Both the position numbers and the translations under genes were made by a program. Of a stretch of 64,000 nt of DNA, positions 10,638 to 22,670 are shown piece by piece (the first letter of the stretch is position 1; every line of letters begins with the position of its first letter). Source of the stretch: Cymbomonas tetramitiformis (Eukaryota; Chlorophyta; Pyramimonadophyceae; Pyramimonadales; Pyramimonadaceae). The notes under the pieces were generated by a model, which searched no databases, had not been told where the DNA came from, and was given only the letters and a program-made list of their open reading frames with translations. The stretch spans positions 1-64,000 of the forward strand of contig LGRX02034703.1 of the NCBI GenBank assembly GCA_001247695.2. The letters are read 5' to 3'.

Positions 10638-11998
10638 GGGGCGGAGAGGTTGGCACTGATGGACAGAGCGTGGGAGGACGCGTTCGAGGAGACAGACTAT
10701 GCCACGCAGGATGGGTCTGGCGGTGGGACGCAGGAATCTGAGGGAACGCAGCGTGAGCGGTCTGGGCAGGCTCCCGGTGAGGCAGGCGAGGCAGGCGCGA
10801 TGGCATCGAGGCTTTTGGAGAGCATGGAGGACGTGCGGCGGGAGGTGGAGCATCTGGGCACTGTGGAGGGTCAAGGAGGGGGCACCGCCGAGGCGCGATC
10901 TGGAGGGGCGCGGGCAGGCATAGGCGGGCTCAGCCAGGCGGCGTCAAGTGTCCAGGATATCTTGATGGCGGAGTGGGATGACCTCTCATCGCCGAGCCCG
11001 GAGAGTGGGGTCTGGACTCAGGAGCAGAGTGGGGCCTCGCCGGAGCAAGCAATGGCCTTGGCTGAGGGAGGGGTGGCCACCTTGATGGGGGCGAGCAGGC
11101 GGGTGGCCGGCCTTCTTGGGGGGTTGATGGCATGGGGGGGACTGATGAGGATGACGGGGGAGATGTGGGGAGGTCCGCGGGTGGAGTTGACACACGCCGG
11201 GCCCCTCAGAGCCCGGGGGGCCATCCCGGTAGCGATGACCACTTACAACAGGTTGCACGGCAGCATACGGCATCGCATCAGCTTCCGTGCCCACCGGGCG
11301 AGGTTGCTGGCCGTGCTGGAACTAACAGTGAGCAGCTGTCGAGAAGACGACGACCGGGTGGTGAACTATCGGCCACCGGGAGGGCTTGGGACACACAGGC
11401 AACTGTGGGGATGGGACCCCAAGTAGGAACAGTGCGGCGTGACATTTACAGCGCAAGTGTGGAGCGCATTGCTCAAGTTCGCGGCCATCTCGCAAGGCAA
11501 TCAGTGCAAGGGCTCCAGTCACGGGGAGTTGGTGCTGGGGGTAGAGGGCTACAGGCGCAAGTCGGTGGCGGATGCGCAAGTTTGGATGAGGGCAACCCAG
11601 TTTATCATTCTCAGCCCCTTGGGACAGCGCTTGGGCATTCTGGCCGTGGCGTGGGTGGGCAAGCTCTCTTGAGATCAGGCTGTAGGGGGCAGCGGGGTGA
11701 TGTGGGATGTGGGCTTGGTGGTGGAGGGGTGGCTCGATTGGCGGAGGTGAGCCGGCTCCAGAGACACAGCAGCAGTGCGCCGGCAGGACAGCCGCAGAGG
11801 GGCTCAGGTGGCCCAGTGAGGCTCAGGGAGCAGAGGGGTGGTCTTGCGCGTGGGCTTGGTGGTGGAGATATGGCTCGCGCAGCTCGGGGGGCAGGGATGA
11901 ACCGGCTTCAGGCACAAGGCGGCAGTGCGCTGGCGGTGCAGATGCAGAGGGGCTCGGGTGGCTCAGCGAGGCTTAGGGGCTCCCATTCTTCACTAGTG
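10638..11998 (+). other. 3' region of the non-LTR element
   Basis: It is GC-rich with a 258-codon open frame (10650-11426) of no recognisable family that is alanine- and glycine-rich. A further overlapping frame follows. It may be 3' UTR with chance open frames or a decayed accessory ORF. It ends immediately before the right copy of the 129-bp repeat. Confidence 0.45.
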
Positions 11999-12127
11999 AG
12001 CTCCGGAGAATCCGGATGAGTGTCCCGAAGTGTGTGCTGAATCCTTTGATCCCCAGCGTGGGTACATAGTGCAGTCTCCTGTGGCTACGGGGTGCCAAAG
12101 GAGTCGCAAGGATAAGCATACACACAC
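11999..12127 (+). repeat. 129-bp direct repeat, right copy
   Basis: Partner of 5429-5557. It continues into non-repeated DNA (CACACACCCACATAGAC), whereas the left copy continues into the element's leader. This is the pattern expected when the right copy keeps the original target flank. Confidence 0.8.
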
Positions 12128-13427
12128 CCACATAGACTGCTCCGTAGATGCAAATCCTAAGATATGCGGGTATCGAGAGCCACCGCGTAGAATTCAGAGA
12201 AAGCGGGTCATACACCTACGAGCTTCCCATATATATATATATATAGTCATGTGCATAAATTATGATCCCATTTCCGACGATTTGGAGCACACATCTCGAA
12301 AATACACTCTCCCCGCACACATCACTTAGTTCTACACGACTGCCATGGAATTGATGTATGAGGGTGGCGTACAAAAGAGGCCCACAACGTCTAATTTCAC
12401 AAGTGGAGGTCGAGTTTCGCATTCCCACGACTGCCACGCCTACCACATGTCACGTAGAAATGCCCACTTTGAAGGCCTTCTGAGGGGGGGCTGATCAACG
12501 GGTTTTTAAAAATCAGGAAGTCGCTCCCATATGCCATTTGAAACGGATATTTTGGGGAGATATGGTGGTGAGTCGATCCGCATCGATAAACCCCCTGAAG
12601 CACCCCTATTCTGAACCCCACGACATTTTTCCAATTTCAATCAAAATTGGCTGAAATCAATTCTGACTTTTCAGAATCAATAATATGGCCATTTCCCCCA
12701 AGAACGTGAGTCACCTTATCGCTCGATTTCGGACGCCTCACTTCCTCGACGCAGAGTCCATGAGGTGGGCAAAAGGCAAATTGGTCACCCCACCGGCTGG
12801 ATCACAGGTGACACCGCTATAGTGTTACTAGTCTACTTGACTACTTGAGCTGCTTGAGACCTTGAGAATCCCTACTCAGTGAACGTCTAAGTTTATTGAC
12901 ATCGACATTTTCACCGCCTTATGGGAGCATATGGACGACCTCGCGCACTGTGTACATTCTATGGGTCACACCCGAGACGACTGCATCCGAAACAACAAAA
13001 TCGGGCGGGCTTGTCCATTCCCCACCTGATTGCTGGTGGGTCATATGTCTGGGGTGGGGGGATCCAACTCCCTGGACCAAAAAGTATGTGTAAGGGCCGG
13101 GGGCTCCGATCCCCGCCGGAGCCTCGGGCCTTGCCCCCTTTCGCCTCACTTATTCTGCGGCTTCGCCTAACTTTGTCACCCTAGCATCACAGCTGCATCA
13201 TCACGGGAGGGTGTACTCGCACGCATGGGCACCACATCGCCCATGTTTGGCGGTGGCTTCGTGCAATTTCACGGCTCTGTCTTTGCGATTATATATGTAA
13301 GAAAAACCACCCAACTGTTTCAGCACCCGGAATGCTCGGGCAATGCCGTTGAAAGAATGCCGCACCTCTGACATGGGCAGTGACTGCAATGAGAACGTGG
13401 CTTGGATAACATCGTAAAAGCATTCTG
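12128..13427. other. Intergenic DNA without recognised gene
   Basis: It contains a short (AT)n run at about 12229-12246 and otherwise mixed-composition DNA. No open frame of note resembles a protein family. Confidence 0.4.
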
Positions 13428-13429
13428 TT

Positions 13430-13915
13430 GATTGAGCACAACCTGGCAAAAGTCATTTGCTTCTTCGAGCATGCCCTGCCGCTTGCGATTTGTGTCATCC
13501 GGCTTATGTTGCCATATGTCATTTGCTTCTTCGAGCATGCCCTGCCGCTTGCCATGCGATTTATTGAGCATGTCCAGCCACACGCCAACTACCTCATCCA
13601 GGTTGTGTGGCCATATGCCTTATATTTCATCGAGCATGTGCTGCCACAGGTCATCTGCTTCACCGTGCATGTGCTGCCACTTGTCACCTGCTTTATCAAG
13701 CATGCGCTGCCTCAGGTCATCGGCATAATCAAGCATGCACTGCCACCTGTCACCTGCTTTATCGAGCATGCGCTGCCTCAGGTCATCGGCATAATCAAGC
13801 ATGCACTGCCACTTGTCACCTGCTTTATCAAGCATGCGCTGCCTCAGGTCATCGACTTGATCAAGCATGCACTGCCACTTGTCACCTGCTTTATCAAGCA
13901 TGCGCTACCTCGAGG
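13430..13915. repeat. Degenerate tandem repeat, about 33/66-bp unit
   Basis: ATCAAGCATGC(A/G)CTGCC recurs every 33 bp or so, and a clear 66-bp higher-order unit (starting CACTTGTCACCTGCTTTATC) repeats about three times in 13678-13890. A 363-codon plus-strand frame runs through this and the next array and is explained by the repeats. Confidence 0.8.
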
Positions 13916-14221
13916 GATCCCACATATTAACGGGCTTTTACCTGAGTCTTCCTGCATGAAGCTTTGCACGGTTCCGCAAAAGGTTTTGTCAGGGTACACT
14001 CCGATATTGTGCAGCATCCGAGTGCAGTCCTCCAGCAGTGTCTTAGCAGGTTCCACCAACATCACAGTCTGTTCAAGCTCCACTGCACAGCCACCTGCTC
14101 AGTTTCATGAGAGAAGGAGGCACCGAGCAAACCAAAGCAAACTGCCTCCCTCACATATACAGATACAGATTAGTGTGAGATGTGCAGGTCTACTTCTAGG
14201 CCACTCTAGGATGACCTCATG

Positions 14222-14505
14222 TGCAGGTCACCGCGCCAGGATGCAGCGCCTCCGCCCCCAACCTCCACTCATGCCTGAGGCAGGTCATCGCGCCAGGATG
14301 CAGCGCCTCCGCCCCCAACCTCCACTCATGCCTGAGGCAGGTCATCGCGCCAGGATGCAGCGCCTCCGCCCCCAACCTCCACTCATGCCTGAGGCAGGTG
14401 ACCGCGCCAGGATGCAGCGCCTCCGCCCCCAACCTCCACTCATGCCTGAGGCAGGTGACCGCGCCAGGATGCAGCGCCTCCGCCCCCGACCTTCACTCAA
14501 ATCTG
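14222..14505. repeat. 57-bp minisatellite, five copies
   Basis: The unit GGTCATCGCGCCAGGATGCA plus GCGCCTCCGCCCCCAACCTC plus a 17-bp tail repeats five times and is nearly identical. Frames stay open through it on both strands because 57 is divisible by three. Confidence 0.9.
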
Positions 14506-14519
14506 ACGCTAAGGGCTAA

Positions 14520-16556
14520 AGTTTGAGTGGAACCAGGTAGCTGCAAGAAGTATCACTTCCGCGAAGACACTGAGCCCAAGCTCATTTTCTCAGTTGCTGG
14601 GACCGTCAGAGACGCGCAGATGATGAGCCCGCCTTCTTCTTGCTGGAGGCTGAAGGCAAATTCCAAACACTGCAGGCAGTAATTACAGAGCATAGCTGAG
14701 GAGCAGATGACGGGAAACCTTGAGCGCATGTGCACCGATGGAGGCTGCTGTGACTAGGGCTCGGCCATCTCCCACGCCGATATCCAAGAGTGTCTCCGCC
14801 CCGAAGACTTTCCAGTGGGAGCTTAATGCCTGGACCACGACAGGCGTTTGTGTGGAGTCAGCATCTCTTTGCATGACTTGTTCTCACCCAGAGCTTAATG
14901 CCTAGACCACGACAGGCGTTTGAGTGGAGTCAGCATCACTCTGCATGACAGGCCGGGCCCTAGGCTTAGAGATTCCTCAAACGAACGAACAAGCCTTAGA
15001 GATTCTTCAAACGTCATATTTCTCCCCCGGCTGATTTAGGGTTTTGACAACCAGCCTTCCGTTCCCTGTAGAATTTCAGGGCCTTGATGATAAGGATCTT
15101 CCTTTAGGTACCCAGTAAGATTGCTCGATAATATCTATTACAGAACAAGAGAGTGCAGGTTGGGCACCTGGCCAACTTGATCGTACAGCGGAACGTTTCC
15201 ACCGGTCCGCGCGAAGATCGCAAAAGCTGAAGGCTCTTCTGCATAAACCTTCTTCGGTGCCTGGGGTGCCTGCAAGGAGAGGCTTTCCCCTCGGCGGCTT
15301 TCGGAGCTACATCGCCTCTTCACCGGCACACGGCCCAGCACAAACAGCTTTACCCGTGGATTTGGGAAAGGTTACCCGTGGAATTGGGAAAGGATATGCC
15401 CTGAGATCTACAAGCTTTGTGGGCCTGTGAGCCGAGTTCCAGTAAATGAAACAAAACACACGATGGAAGGTGAAGTGCGCAGTGAACATGCGGCAACTCC
15501 TATGAAGCCCAAGTGATCGCATGAAAGGGTGAAATTTCTTAGTGTTCGATTTCGATAGCCTGCACACGGTCTGCACGCTCACAAAGTTCTATGCTGCTTG
15601 GACCAAGAACTTGAACTCTGAAAGTTGGGGCGAAATTTATTTTTATTCAATTTTAATTTTCATTCAAGTTTGTTCCTCGCGCGATACACACATAGTGTGT
15701 AAAAAGAAGAAGCACTGCAGAGCTCTCACCGTAACGGATCCGAGTGCCTGTATGCGCGTCCTCAAATATGTTGAGAAATGCTTGCAAACCCTGAACGCAT
15801 GTTGCATCCCACGGACACAAATTATGCGCAAGTCTCTTTCGCGTCTACCACTTTTGACTCAACAGACAAATCAATTCATACCAGTTCTTGCCATGCAGCA
15901 TCGCCATCGGAAGCTGTAACTTAGGACGCAAGCCAAGAGTTCACGAGGCTGGGATGGTGTTGTTCAGAGATGGGAAATTCAAGAGTTCAGAGAGTTCAAA
16001 GAGATGACGTCAGGGATAGGGCAGAAAGTAAAAGCAGCTTGGACTGCTTGAATAGAGAGGAAATACATGCCTGAGATATTTATACATATTAGCCATACAG
16101 CTAAGTGTGATAATTCAGTGACGTGGACAGTCATTTGTATTGTAAAGGGAGCGCACCTTGACGCGGGACTCGCACTTGAGGCGTCTTGCAGGTGAGACAA
16201 TGCTTTATGAAGCGCACTGATTGCGGCAGGAATCTCTATGGGCTGTCCGTCATTTCCGAAATTTCCTGGCAGCGTTGCAAGGCAACGTATAAAACCATCA
16301 GCATCTTCCTGAAGCATTTCTCGCTCCTGTCTGCTGGCGGGTTTGCCCGAATGTGTCCCTAAACCCTAAACTCAGAACTGAAAACTAAAGGTCTAAACGT
16401 CTAAACCGAGCGGAGCATAGCCTAAGCCTGGACGTGGTCGTGGTTACTTTAATTTCTCGCGAACGATAGACAGTGGTGCCGTGGTGGGGGTTTGGAACTA
16501 AGGTGGGGGGAAGGGCCGATGGGTCCCCTAGAGAGGAACCCTAAAACCTAAACCAC
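14520..16556. other. Intergenic DNA with one tandem duplication
   Basis: A unit of about 72 bp (GAGCTTAATGCCTGGACCAC... with GACAGGCGTTTG) is duplicated at about 14819-14880 and 14890-14950. Telomere-like CCCTAAACCCTAAAC occurs near 16360. No gene is supported. Confidence 0.4.
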
Positions 16557-16763
16557 GGAGGTGGACAAAGCGGTCCCACGCCGGTCCCAACGCGCTCCGG
16601 TCCCACGCCGGTCCCAACGCGCTCCGGTCCCACGCCGGTCCCAACGCGCTCCGGTCCCACGCCGGTCCCAACGCGCTCCGGTCCCACGCCGGTCTCGACG
16701 CGCTCTGGTCCCACGCCGGTCCCAACGCGCTCCGGTCCCACGCCGGTCCCAACGCTCCGTCAT
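16557..16763. repeat. 27-bp minisatellite, about 7 copies
   Basis: The unit CGGTCCCACGCCGGTCCCAA plus CGCGCTC repeats about seven times. The proline/arginine-rich frames on both strands are artefacts of the array. Confidence 0.9.
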
Positions 16764-16968
16764 GGGGAGTGAGACTTTCCCCCCCCATAAGGTGGGGGGT
16801 GTCTGCCTCCTGCTTTCCCCCTCGGACAGCCGTGTCACTTGCACCGTGCCTCACCGCCCTGACTTTCGAAGCATTGCACAAAACACCTAAGTATTTTTTA
16901 TATGCAATCCATCTTAGTCTTGCCGAGTTTCTGTGTTGCCACCTGCGTCACAGCCTGATATAATATAT

Positions 16969-17138
16969 TGTTGGAAGTGACACCCCGACTGTCATTCCTA
17001 TAGTTAGGGTGTATGACTATCATCGGTCCCGGAACCCTAGACCCCGAACATATAACGGAAGACTTGGTTTTATTCGACACTCTTACAATTCTGATTATCT
17101 CACACACCGAATATACAGTCAAGCTGATATATTCAACA
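16969..17138 (+). repeat. 5' LTR of element A
   Basis: 170 bp, TG...CA. It is followed after four bases by TGGTCCCACGC, a possible tRNA primer-binding site. Element B has TGGACCCATTCC in the same position. Confidence 0.85.
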
Positions 17139-17535
17139 GGTTTGGTCCCACGCACTCTTAATTTTACACTGCGACGTTGGCCATGATTGGCTAAACACCG
17201 ACGCTTGAGATGGGGTGAGGAACCCGCGTTAGAGAGGTTTTTGGTATGGGCGGTATGGCTCAGTTACGGGGACGCGCGGTTGATTGGACATGATTGGGAC
17301 GCGCGCTATGGCATCTTATTTTCCGTGCAGTATCGTTGGGATGGATTTTTTTTTGTTTCTGGTCTCATGGACACCGTCCGGCATTGATCACATCTTTTCG
17401 TCCCACATGACCGCGTATTATTTGCTGTTTCCCCGATTTATCCTCGACGACCCGCCACAACTCGCAAGCCGTCGCCCACACCGTTAGCCTCACCTCGCAT
17501 TATTCACCTCACCCTATCTCTGTAGTCATTTCATC

Positions 17536-20163
17536 ATGGGCACTTCTACGAGATCTCACACCGCGGCCGCACGCCGCTCCCTAGTTACCATTTTCGACGA
17601 TGCCGCAGCCAGACATGCGACTACACCGGCCACCCCTACGGTTGGGACTGCGCCGGCTGCTGAGTCGGCAGGGGCCAAGTTCCTCGACGAGGTACGACGT
17701 CTGGCGAAGGAATCCTTCGACGAGCGGGCCGCCAAGCTCGTCATCAAGAAGGTGTACGACGACAAACATGGATGTTTTGATGGTACGGAGTCAAACGTCA
17801 GCTCCGTTTTCGCCCGTCTGGTTCTGGCGCTGCGAGACATTTTCGTCACTGAGGAGGCCGCGTTTTCTTCTCAATTCGACCTGGAAGATGCCACCCTGTC
17901 CGTTCGCGCTGAGGCGAACAAGCTACTGTTTTCGACACTGGAGTACATTGTCGCTCCGGGCAGACTGGATGGAGTCTTCGGCGGAGGCACACCCGTTTGA
18001 TGGGAAACGGGTGTCGCTGGAGATCGCCAGAATGCTTCTGGATTCCGGCGGACCCTTTCAGGGCACCGCAGACCTTCTGGCCATCGAAATCAACCAGTTC
18101 GACCCGTCGCGGACTATCGCCGCCTTCAACGCCGCTCTTCGGTCTGCTCGCACGGCGGAAGAGCACCCTCGACGACATGGAGGTCAAGTCCTTGTTCATC
18201 AAGTCCCTCGACCCGGTTTTCTTTGCCCCGGTTGTCAACCGGCTCCTGTTGCACGACCAGCGTGCGGTGGAGTCCCTTGCCACCATTCAGCGATGGACCC
18301 GTGAGTGCTACGCACAACACGGGACGGACTCGCACGTCCCGCCTGCTACGCGGAAGTACTCCGCCCTCGCCCTGACTGGACAGCACGACGACGACGACGA
18401 CTTCAAGACCATCTGCAGCGAGCTCCGTGACCAGCTCTTCGACATGAAGAAGGAGATCAAAGCCCTGCACAACCGTATCGACGACACCAAGGGTTTCACA
18501 ACCCGCAACGACAAGAAGAACGCCATCGGTCGAGGTGGGCATGGTGACGGTCACCGCTTCGCTGCGACGCCACTTTCCGAGCACGGAAACTTCCCGCAGA
18601 ACTTCCGTGGGAAGCCTTCGAAGAAGGTAGCTTTCCACAAGCCCACCGGTACGTTCGTTCCGTTGTGCGGCAATCCCACATGCTCCGCTACGGCGGAGAA
18701 GCACTGGCACCGCGACTGCCCGAACGGCGGGCCACGTGGACATGTTGGCGCGCACGGCTTCAGCGTTACGGACAGCGAACGCGACGTCTTCGCCACGCTG
18801 TTTCAGACCGCTATGGAAAGCAACGACCCCGCTCGTTTCGACTCCGTCTGCTACATTGCAGACGGCAAACCGGAGCTCTACGACACCGTCTCCGCCTTCT
18901 CCTTCGCTGTCGCCGAGGAGCGGGTGCCCGACACCATCGACGAGTACAGTTATACCGCATATTTAAGGAAACAGGAATTTGGGGTCAGCCCAGCCATTCT
19001 CTTATTTTCATAACGTTCTTAAATATGGAGTGTTATATGTTAAATATTGTGGACAATGCCCAAAAGCTGGCTGGTTCCTTAACCTAGCATTTCCTTAAAT
19101 GTAAGGTATTACTGTATCTGGAGTGCTGCCAGCCCGCTGACACCCGCTTCGGGGTCTGCGCAGTTGGTGGTGTTGTGAACATCAACAACTTCAAGGTCCA
19201 CGACAAGGTCCATGCCGACGCTCTGGTCGTGCCACCGCCGCCAGCACCGCCTACCGCTCCGCGGTCGGTGGTGTCCGACGAGGAGATGTACCCCGTCAGC
19301 GCACTTCACGCCCACGAGCCGCACGTGTCCTTCATGGACAAGTTCGCGGTCAATCTAGACCTGACTGGACAGGAGCCGACCCTCGCGATGCATTGCATGG
19401 GGCCCGTTGCACCCATGGACTCTGTTTCCGTGGCAAGGGAGGACTCCGAGGATGACGACGAGGGTCTTCCGCCACCGCGGCAGGCCTTGGGTGCGGCAGA
19501 CCGCCAATGGGTTTTGGGTTCTCCGCCCTTACATCCCTCGCAGTTTGCATGCTCTTCTTTGTATGTGCAGCTGCTGTACCGTCGGCCGCTTCGGCCTTCG
19601 GTGGTATCGGCATGGGCGCCGACGCGGCTCCACCGGTCGGCGGTGTCGTTCATGGGCACCCGGAGGTGCTTCTAGCAACGGCAGCAGCTTCGCGCGCATC
19701 TTCGATCGGCAATCGAGGTTTGGGTTCTACCCAAAATTACTCCACGCATGATTTATCAGCAGCACCGGAGCACACCGACGACGATGTCGATGGTGCTGGT
19801 GCAGGTGTGCTATCACCCGCGGCGATCCCACCGTTCCGGTATTGGCAGCCGTCGGGGTGGTACCCCAACTTGCATGGTGATTACCCTGGCTGGCTTTGGT
19901 CTTGGCACCCGGGCCCCTCACAGCCGCCTGTGGCTGCTCCGACCCTCCCGATGCCGCCCTCACCGGGTGGTGCTCCACCGTCGCCGGACTATACCCCACC
20001 CGCCTCAGACGGGGAGGGCGAGGATGAACCCGCTTCAATCGACTACAACAACATCGGCACTTTCTCATTTTGCTCCGCGAACGATTTTTCAGACGATGCA
20101 GACACCGGCTGTGCTTCAACAAACAGTCGTACCGGCTCTCCCGGGCGCTGTGAAGGTGGCTAG
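17536..20163 (+). pseudogene. Gag-like gene of element A (frameshifted, MITE-interrupted)
   Basis: The start is the ATG at 17536 (MGTSTRSHTAAARR), with an alpha-helical region to about 17990. The match to its relatives then continues in a second frame (HPFDGKRVSLEIARML) and, from about 18170, a third (DDMEVKSLFIKSLDPVFFAP), so there are two frameshifts. A basic linker and a Cys/His knuckle follow (CGNPTC...HWHRDCPNGG, near 18665-18725). The frame is cut at 18946 by a MITE and resumes in frame at 19117. Another shift near 19510 leads to the hydrophobic helix (LAVCMLFFVCAAA) and a proline/acid-rich tail ending at 20163. No catalytic domain is present. Relatives are seen at 482-1663, 20794-21451, 22671-51167 and 51750-53945. 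Confidence 0.75.
18947..19114. mobile_element. 168-bp MITE, mariner/pogo-like, inside gag A
   Basis: Its ends are CAGTTATACCGCATATTTAA and the reverse complement of the same type (CAGTAATACCTTACATTTAA), flanked by TA on both sides. Leaving it and one TA out rejoins the gag reading frame exactly. CAGT ends with TA duplication are typical of Tc1/mariner-superfamily MITEs. It encodes nothing. Confidence 0.85.
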
Positions 20164-20385
20164 AGCTGCCGAGATCGAGATTAGCCTGCCTGCAGTTTGA
20201 CGTGCTGTTGGTCCGGGTTGCCCCAAGATGGGCCTAGTTTAGGGCTTTAACTGTATCTGTATTCTGCAGTGTGCACCGCTAGCTGCTTTTCAGGAGCTAC
20301 CCTGCCAGAAAGGACAGGTCCTCCTGTAGGATGCTTATTTCCACCGAAGCTGAGTAGGTGTTTGTTTCAGTTCCGTGACCACCTA

Positions 20386-20412
20386 GTTTGCCAGTCACCA
20401 CCCTAGGTGGTG
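20386..20412 (+). other. Hairpin before the 3' LTR of element A
   Basis: GTCACCACCC-TA-GGTGGTG abuts the LTR. The same structure occurs at 51465-51490 (B), 220-260 (G, minus) and partly at 21698-21727 (C, minus). Confidence 0.45.
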
Positions 20413-20582
20413 TGCTGGAAGTGTCACCCCGACTGTCATTCCTATATTTGGGTGTATGACTGTCACCGGTCCCGGAACCCTAGACCCCGAACATATAACG
20501 GGAAAACTTGGTTTTATTCGACACTCTTACAATTCTGATTATCTCACACACCGAATATACAGTCAAGCTGATATATTCAGCA
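20413..20582 (+). repeat. 3' LTR of element A
   Basis: 170 bp, largely identical to 16969-17138. It is followed by the TATAT duplication. Confidence 0.85.
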
Positions 20583-20793
20583 TATATATATCACCGTACC
20601 GCGTTTTCACTGTTGCTCTCCTCAGGTTACGGGCTGCACCACTTCGGTGGTAGCATTGTCTCATTGGCATTTCTGATTTCCGTCTAGTCGAACGCACCGA
20701 TTACCGCACTGAAACCCGCACCGCGACTGTATCCGTCGACCAGATTACCGACAACACGTCTTACCGCCAACTGAAATTACTGCCGACTTTCAA

Positions 20794-21451
20794 ATGTTTC
20801 CGCCGACCGGAATGTCACAACAAACATCGACTACGAAACCGCGTGGGGTGTTGCGGGGTTTGATTACCCCGAAACGCCCCTCACCAGCAGCGTCGGCGAA
20901 CGGCTCGGTATCTGGTGGTGCTCCCGCAGATTTTCCACTTGAGCCGCAGCCGTCGTTGGCCCACGACCCGATCTTGCGCACCAACGTTGTGTTGGTACGC
21001 GAGAAACCCACTCATCGAGAGATTCGACCCGTCGACTTCCTTGAGAACACCGAGAATTTACGGAGCACTCCGTATCAGGCTTCCACGCGCGGGGTGCTTG
21101 TGGACGGAGCCCTCACCAAATCTTTCGAGTACGCCGAAAACGTCATCACCGTCCTCAAAGCCCGTGGGTACCAACCCAAGGGCTCTACTGGATTCTCCTT
21201 GGAGGGCGACAGCGCCAAGAGCGACTTCCTCGCGCAGCGTTCAGCCATGATCACTGTCCTCAAGCCGCTCGACATCATTGAGACCGCCAAGATCTTCGAC
21301 TTGGACTTGGCGTACGCTACTTACCACTACGACGTCAACTCCATCGTCTTCACCATGCTCTCGGTGCTGCTGCGTGGGGCAGCACTAAATGTGTACCACT
21401 TCACCGCCAAGCAACACCCCTTCGACGGTCGCGCGCTGCTGCTCCGCCTAC
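20794..21451 (+). pseudogene. Gag-like N-terminal fragment (element D), cut by element C
   Basis: The frame from 20794 is open to about 21451. Its final part (KQHPFDGRALLLRLL) matches the HPFDGKRVSLEIARML region of element A. It stops being gag-like where the LTR of minus-strand element C begins. The initiating Met is probably 20794 or 20812 (MSQQTSTTKPRG). The rest of D's gag was not found on the far side of C within the window. Confidence 0.6.
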
Positions 21452-21697
21452 TGATATACAACCGGTATATCGCGGGTGTGACAATTCACTTAACAGTCAG
21501 AACACGCGGTATTTCGGATAACTTGTGATATCGATAATAACAAAGACAGATGTTAAACCTAAACCTAGAACCTCGAACGGTCACGGTTACTGTACTGCTA
21601 CTAGTACTCGGGTCTAGACAGACTCAGATTGGACTTGGGTCTGGAAGGGGGGCTGAACCGAGACTCTCGGACAGGGCTGCCCAGCCAGATCCCGACA
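21452..21697 (-). repeat. 3' LTR of element C (minus strand)
   Basis: Read on the minus strand it follows GGTGGTG and begins TGTCGGGATCTGGCTGGGCAGCCC. It is homologous to, but clearly diverged from, the element B LTR (TGCTGAAATCTGTATAGGCAGCCC). The lower boundary is approximate, set where the gag frame of D ends. The partner 5' LTR was not found. Confidence 0.6.
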
Positions 21698-21965
21698 CAC
21701 CACCTCCAATCTGGAGAGTGGTCTAGATAGTCAGTAGCTATACAGCAATAAATAGTTAGGGCACTTGGCCCGGCTAATCCTACTGTGCCATTCTGATAAA
21801 ACCAACTGCTACAACTGTAATCCTAAGCACAAACCAGTGCAGCAGCAAACTCAAGATGATGATTGTGAAAAACTAAAACAAATAAAGCTGTCTATCAAAT
21901 TGAAAGATGTTCTTGTTGATGTCAATGAAGAACCGTGCATTGCACCCGCAGTGCACCTTCAGATG

Positions 21966-22013
21966 CTACCCAGCTGCAGATGCTCCAGAAGTAATCACGG
22001 GACCACCACCTGG
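21966..22013 (-). pseudogene. Extreme 3' end of element C gag, separated by nested insertions
   Basis: Ignoring element B and one CCTGG, the minus-strand gag frame from 51750 onward continues across 22013 for 16 codons to a TAG at 21966-21968. This locates the 3' end of C's gene 29.7 kb away from its body. 21698-21965 is then C's 3' untranslated region. Confidence 0.75.
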
Positions 22014-22272
22014 TGCTGAAATCTGTATAGGCAGCCCTGACTGGGAGTCCCGGTGCAGGCCCCTATGACAGATTCCTAGGTAGCCAACACTGGACCGTGA
22101 CTGATCCGTAAGCCTGTGCTGTGACACACCGAGTGTCACAGGTAGCTAGACTCGAGACCGTTCCGACTCCGTGACCGTTCCGGGTATATCTAGCTTAGGG
22201 TTTATTTCTTATAAGAGTTTATCTATATTGGTTCACTGACTGTCTGATATCTTGAACCGGGATATTCCAGTA
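22014..22272 (+). repeat. 5' LTR of element B
   Basis: Begins TGCTGAAATCTG and ends TATTCCAGTA. It is 259 bp and matches the right copy except for one base. A possible primer-binding site TGGACCCATTCC follows after five bases. Confidence 0.9.
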
Positions 22273-22670
22273 GGTCGTGGACCCATTCCACGCTATATTC
22301 CACAGCTAGTTTGGCCATGATTGGCTAAAACAGCCGCTTTGAGAGGTGGTGTGCAGCGGCGCGTTTGGGTACGAGTGGGAAGTTTGAGATGAGCGGTTTG
22401 TAAGTGCGTCTTTGAGCCGCCGCTATGGGGATTCGACCTGGACCGGGCTTCGTTGGCGCAATGTCCTTTTACGGTATAGTTCTTGCCTTGGCCCAGCATG
22501 CTACCGCTTCTTGGGCTGGTGTCTGCAGCACCTTCGACCTCGACGACGTCTTCCAGTGCCCCTCGCTCGCATGGCTCTACCGCTCCTTACGCAACTGTGA
22601 CGTCGCATTTTCCCCACGCCATTGCCCTTACGCGCCCCGGCGTACCACCTCCCATCAGGCTTTCAAAATT

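Larger units (their letters stand above)
5558..11998 (+). mobile_element. Non-LTR retrotransposon, zinc finger + RT + restriction-like endonuclease type
   Basis: This 6.4-kb GC-rich element is bounded by the 129-bp direct repeat. The order is a leader of about 800 bp, an ORF with a Tudor-like segment, a second ORF with zinc fingers, reverse transcriptase and endonuclease domains, and a 3' region of about 1.3 kb. The zinc finger-RT-CCHC-endonuclease order is that of the R2/CRE/NeSL-like groups that encode a restriction-like endonuclease. There is no LTR and no obvious poly(A). The main ORF is broken by at least two frameshifts, so this copy looks inactive. Confidence 0.85.
16969..20582 (+). 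mobile_element. Gag-only LTR retroelement A (TR-GAG-like)
   Basis: This 3614-bp element has 170-bp direct terminal repeats. The left LTR starts TGTTGGAAGTGACACC and ends ATTCAACA; the right starts TGCTGGAAGTGTCACC and ends ATTCAGCA. Both are flanked by the 5-bp duplication TATAT (16964-16968 and 20583-20587). The interior holds one broken gag-like gene and no protease, integrase or RT, as in described terminal-repeat retrotransposons with GAG domain. Such an element needs enzymes supplied in trans. GGCCATGATTGGCTAAA downstream of the left LTR (near 17180) is shared with element B. Confidence 0.85.

Noticed and set aside
13428..14519. 363-codon plus-strand frame as a gene
   Set aside because: It runs through two tandem arrays whose units are multiples of three, and no family resemblance or other coding signal is seen.
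22425..22670. Upstream ATG at 22425 as the start of gag B
   Set aside because: The extension has no counterpart in the other gag copies, whose basic N-termini align with the ATG at 22671.
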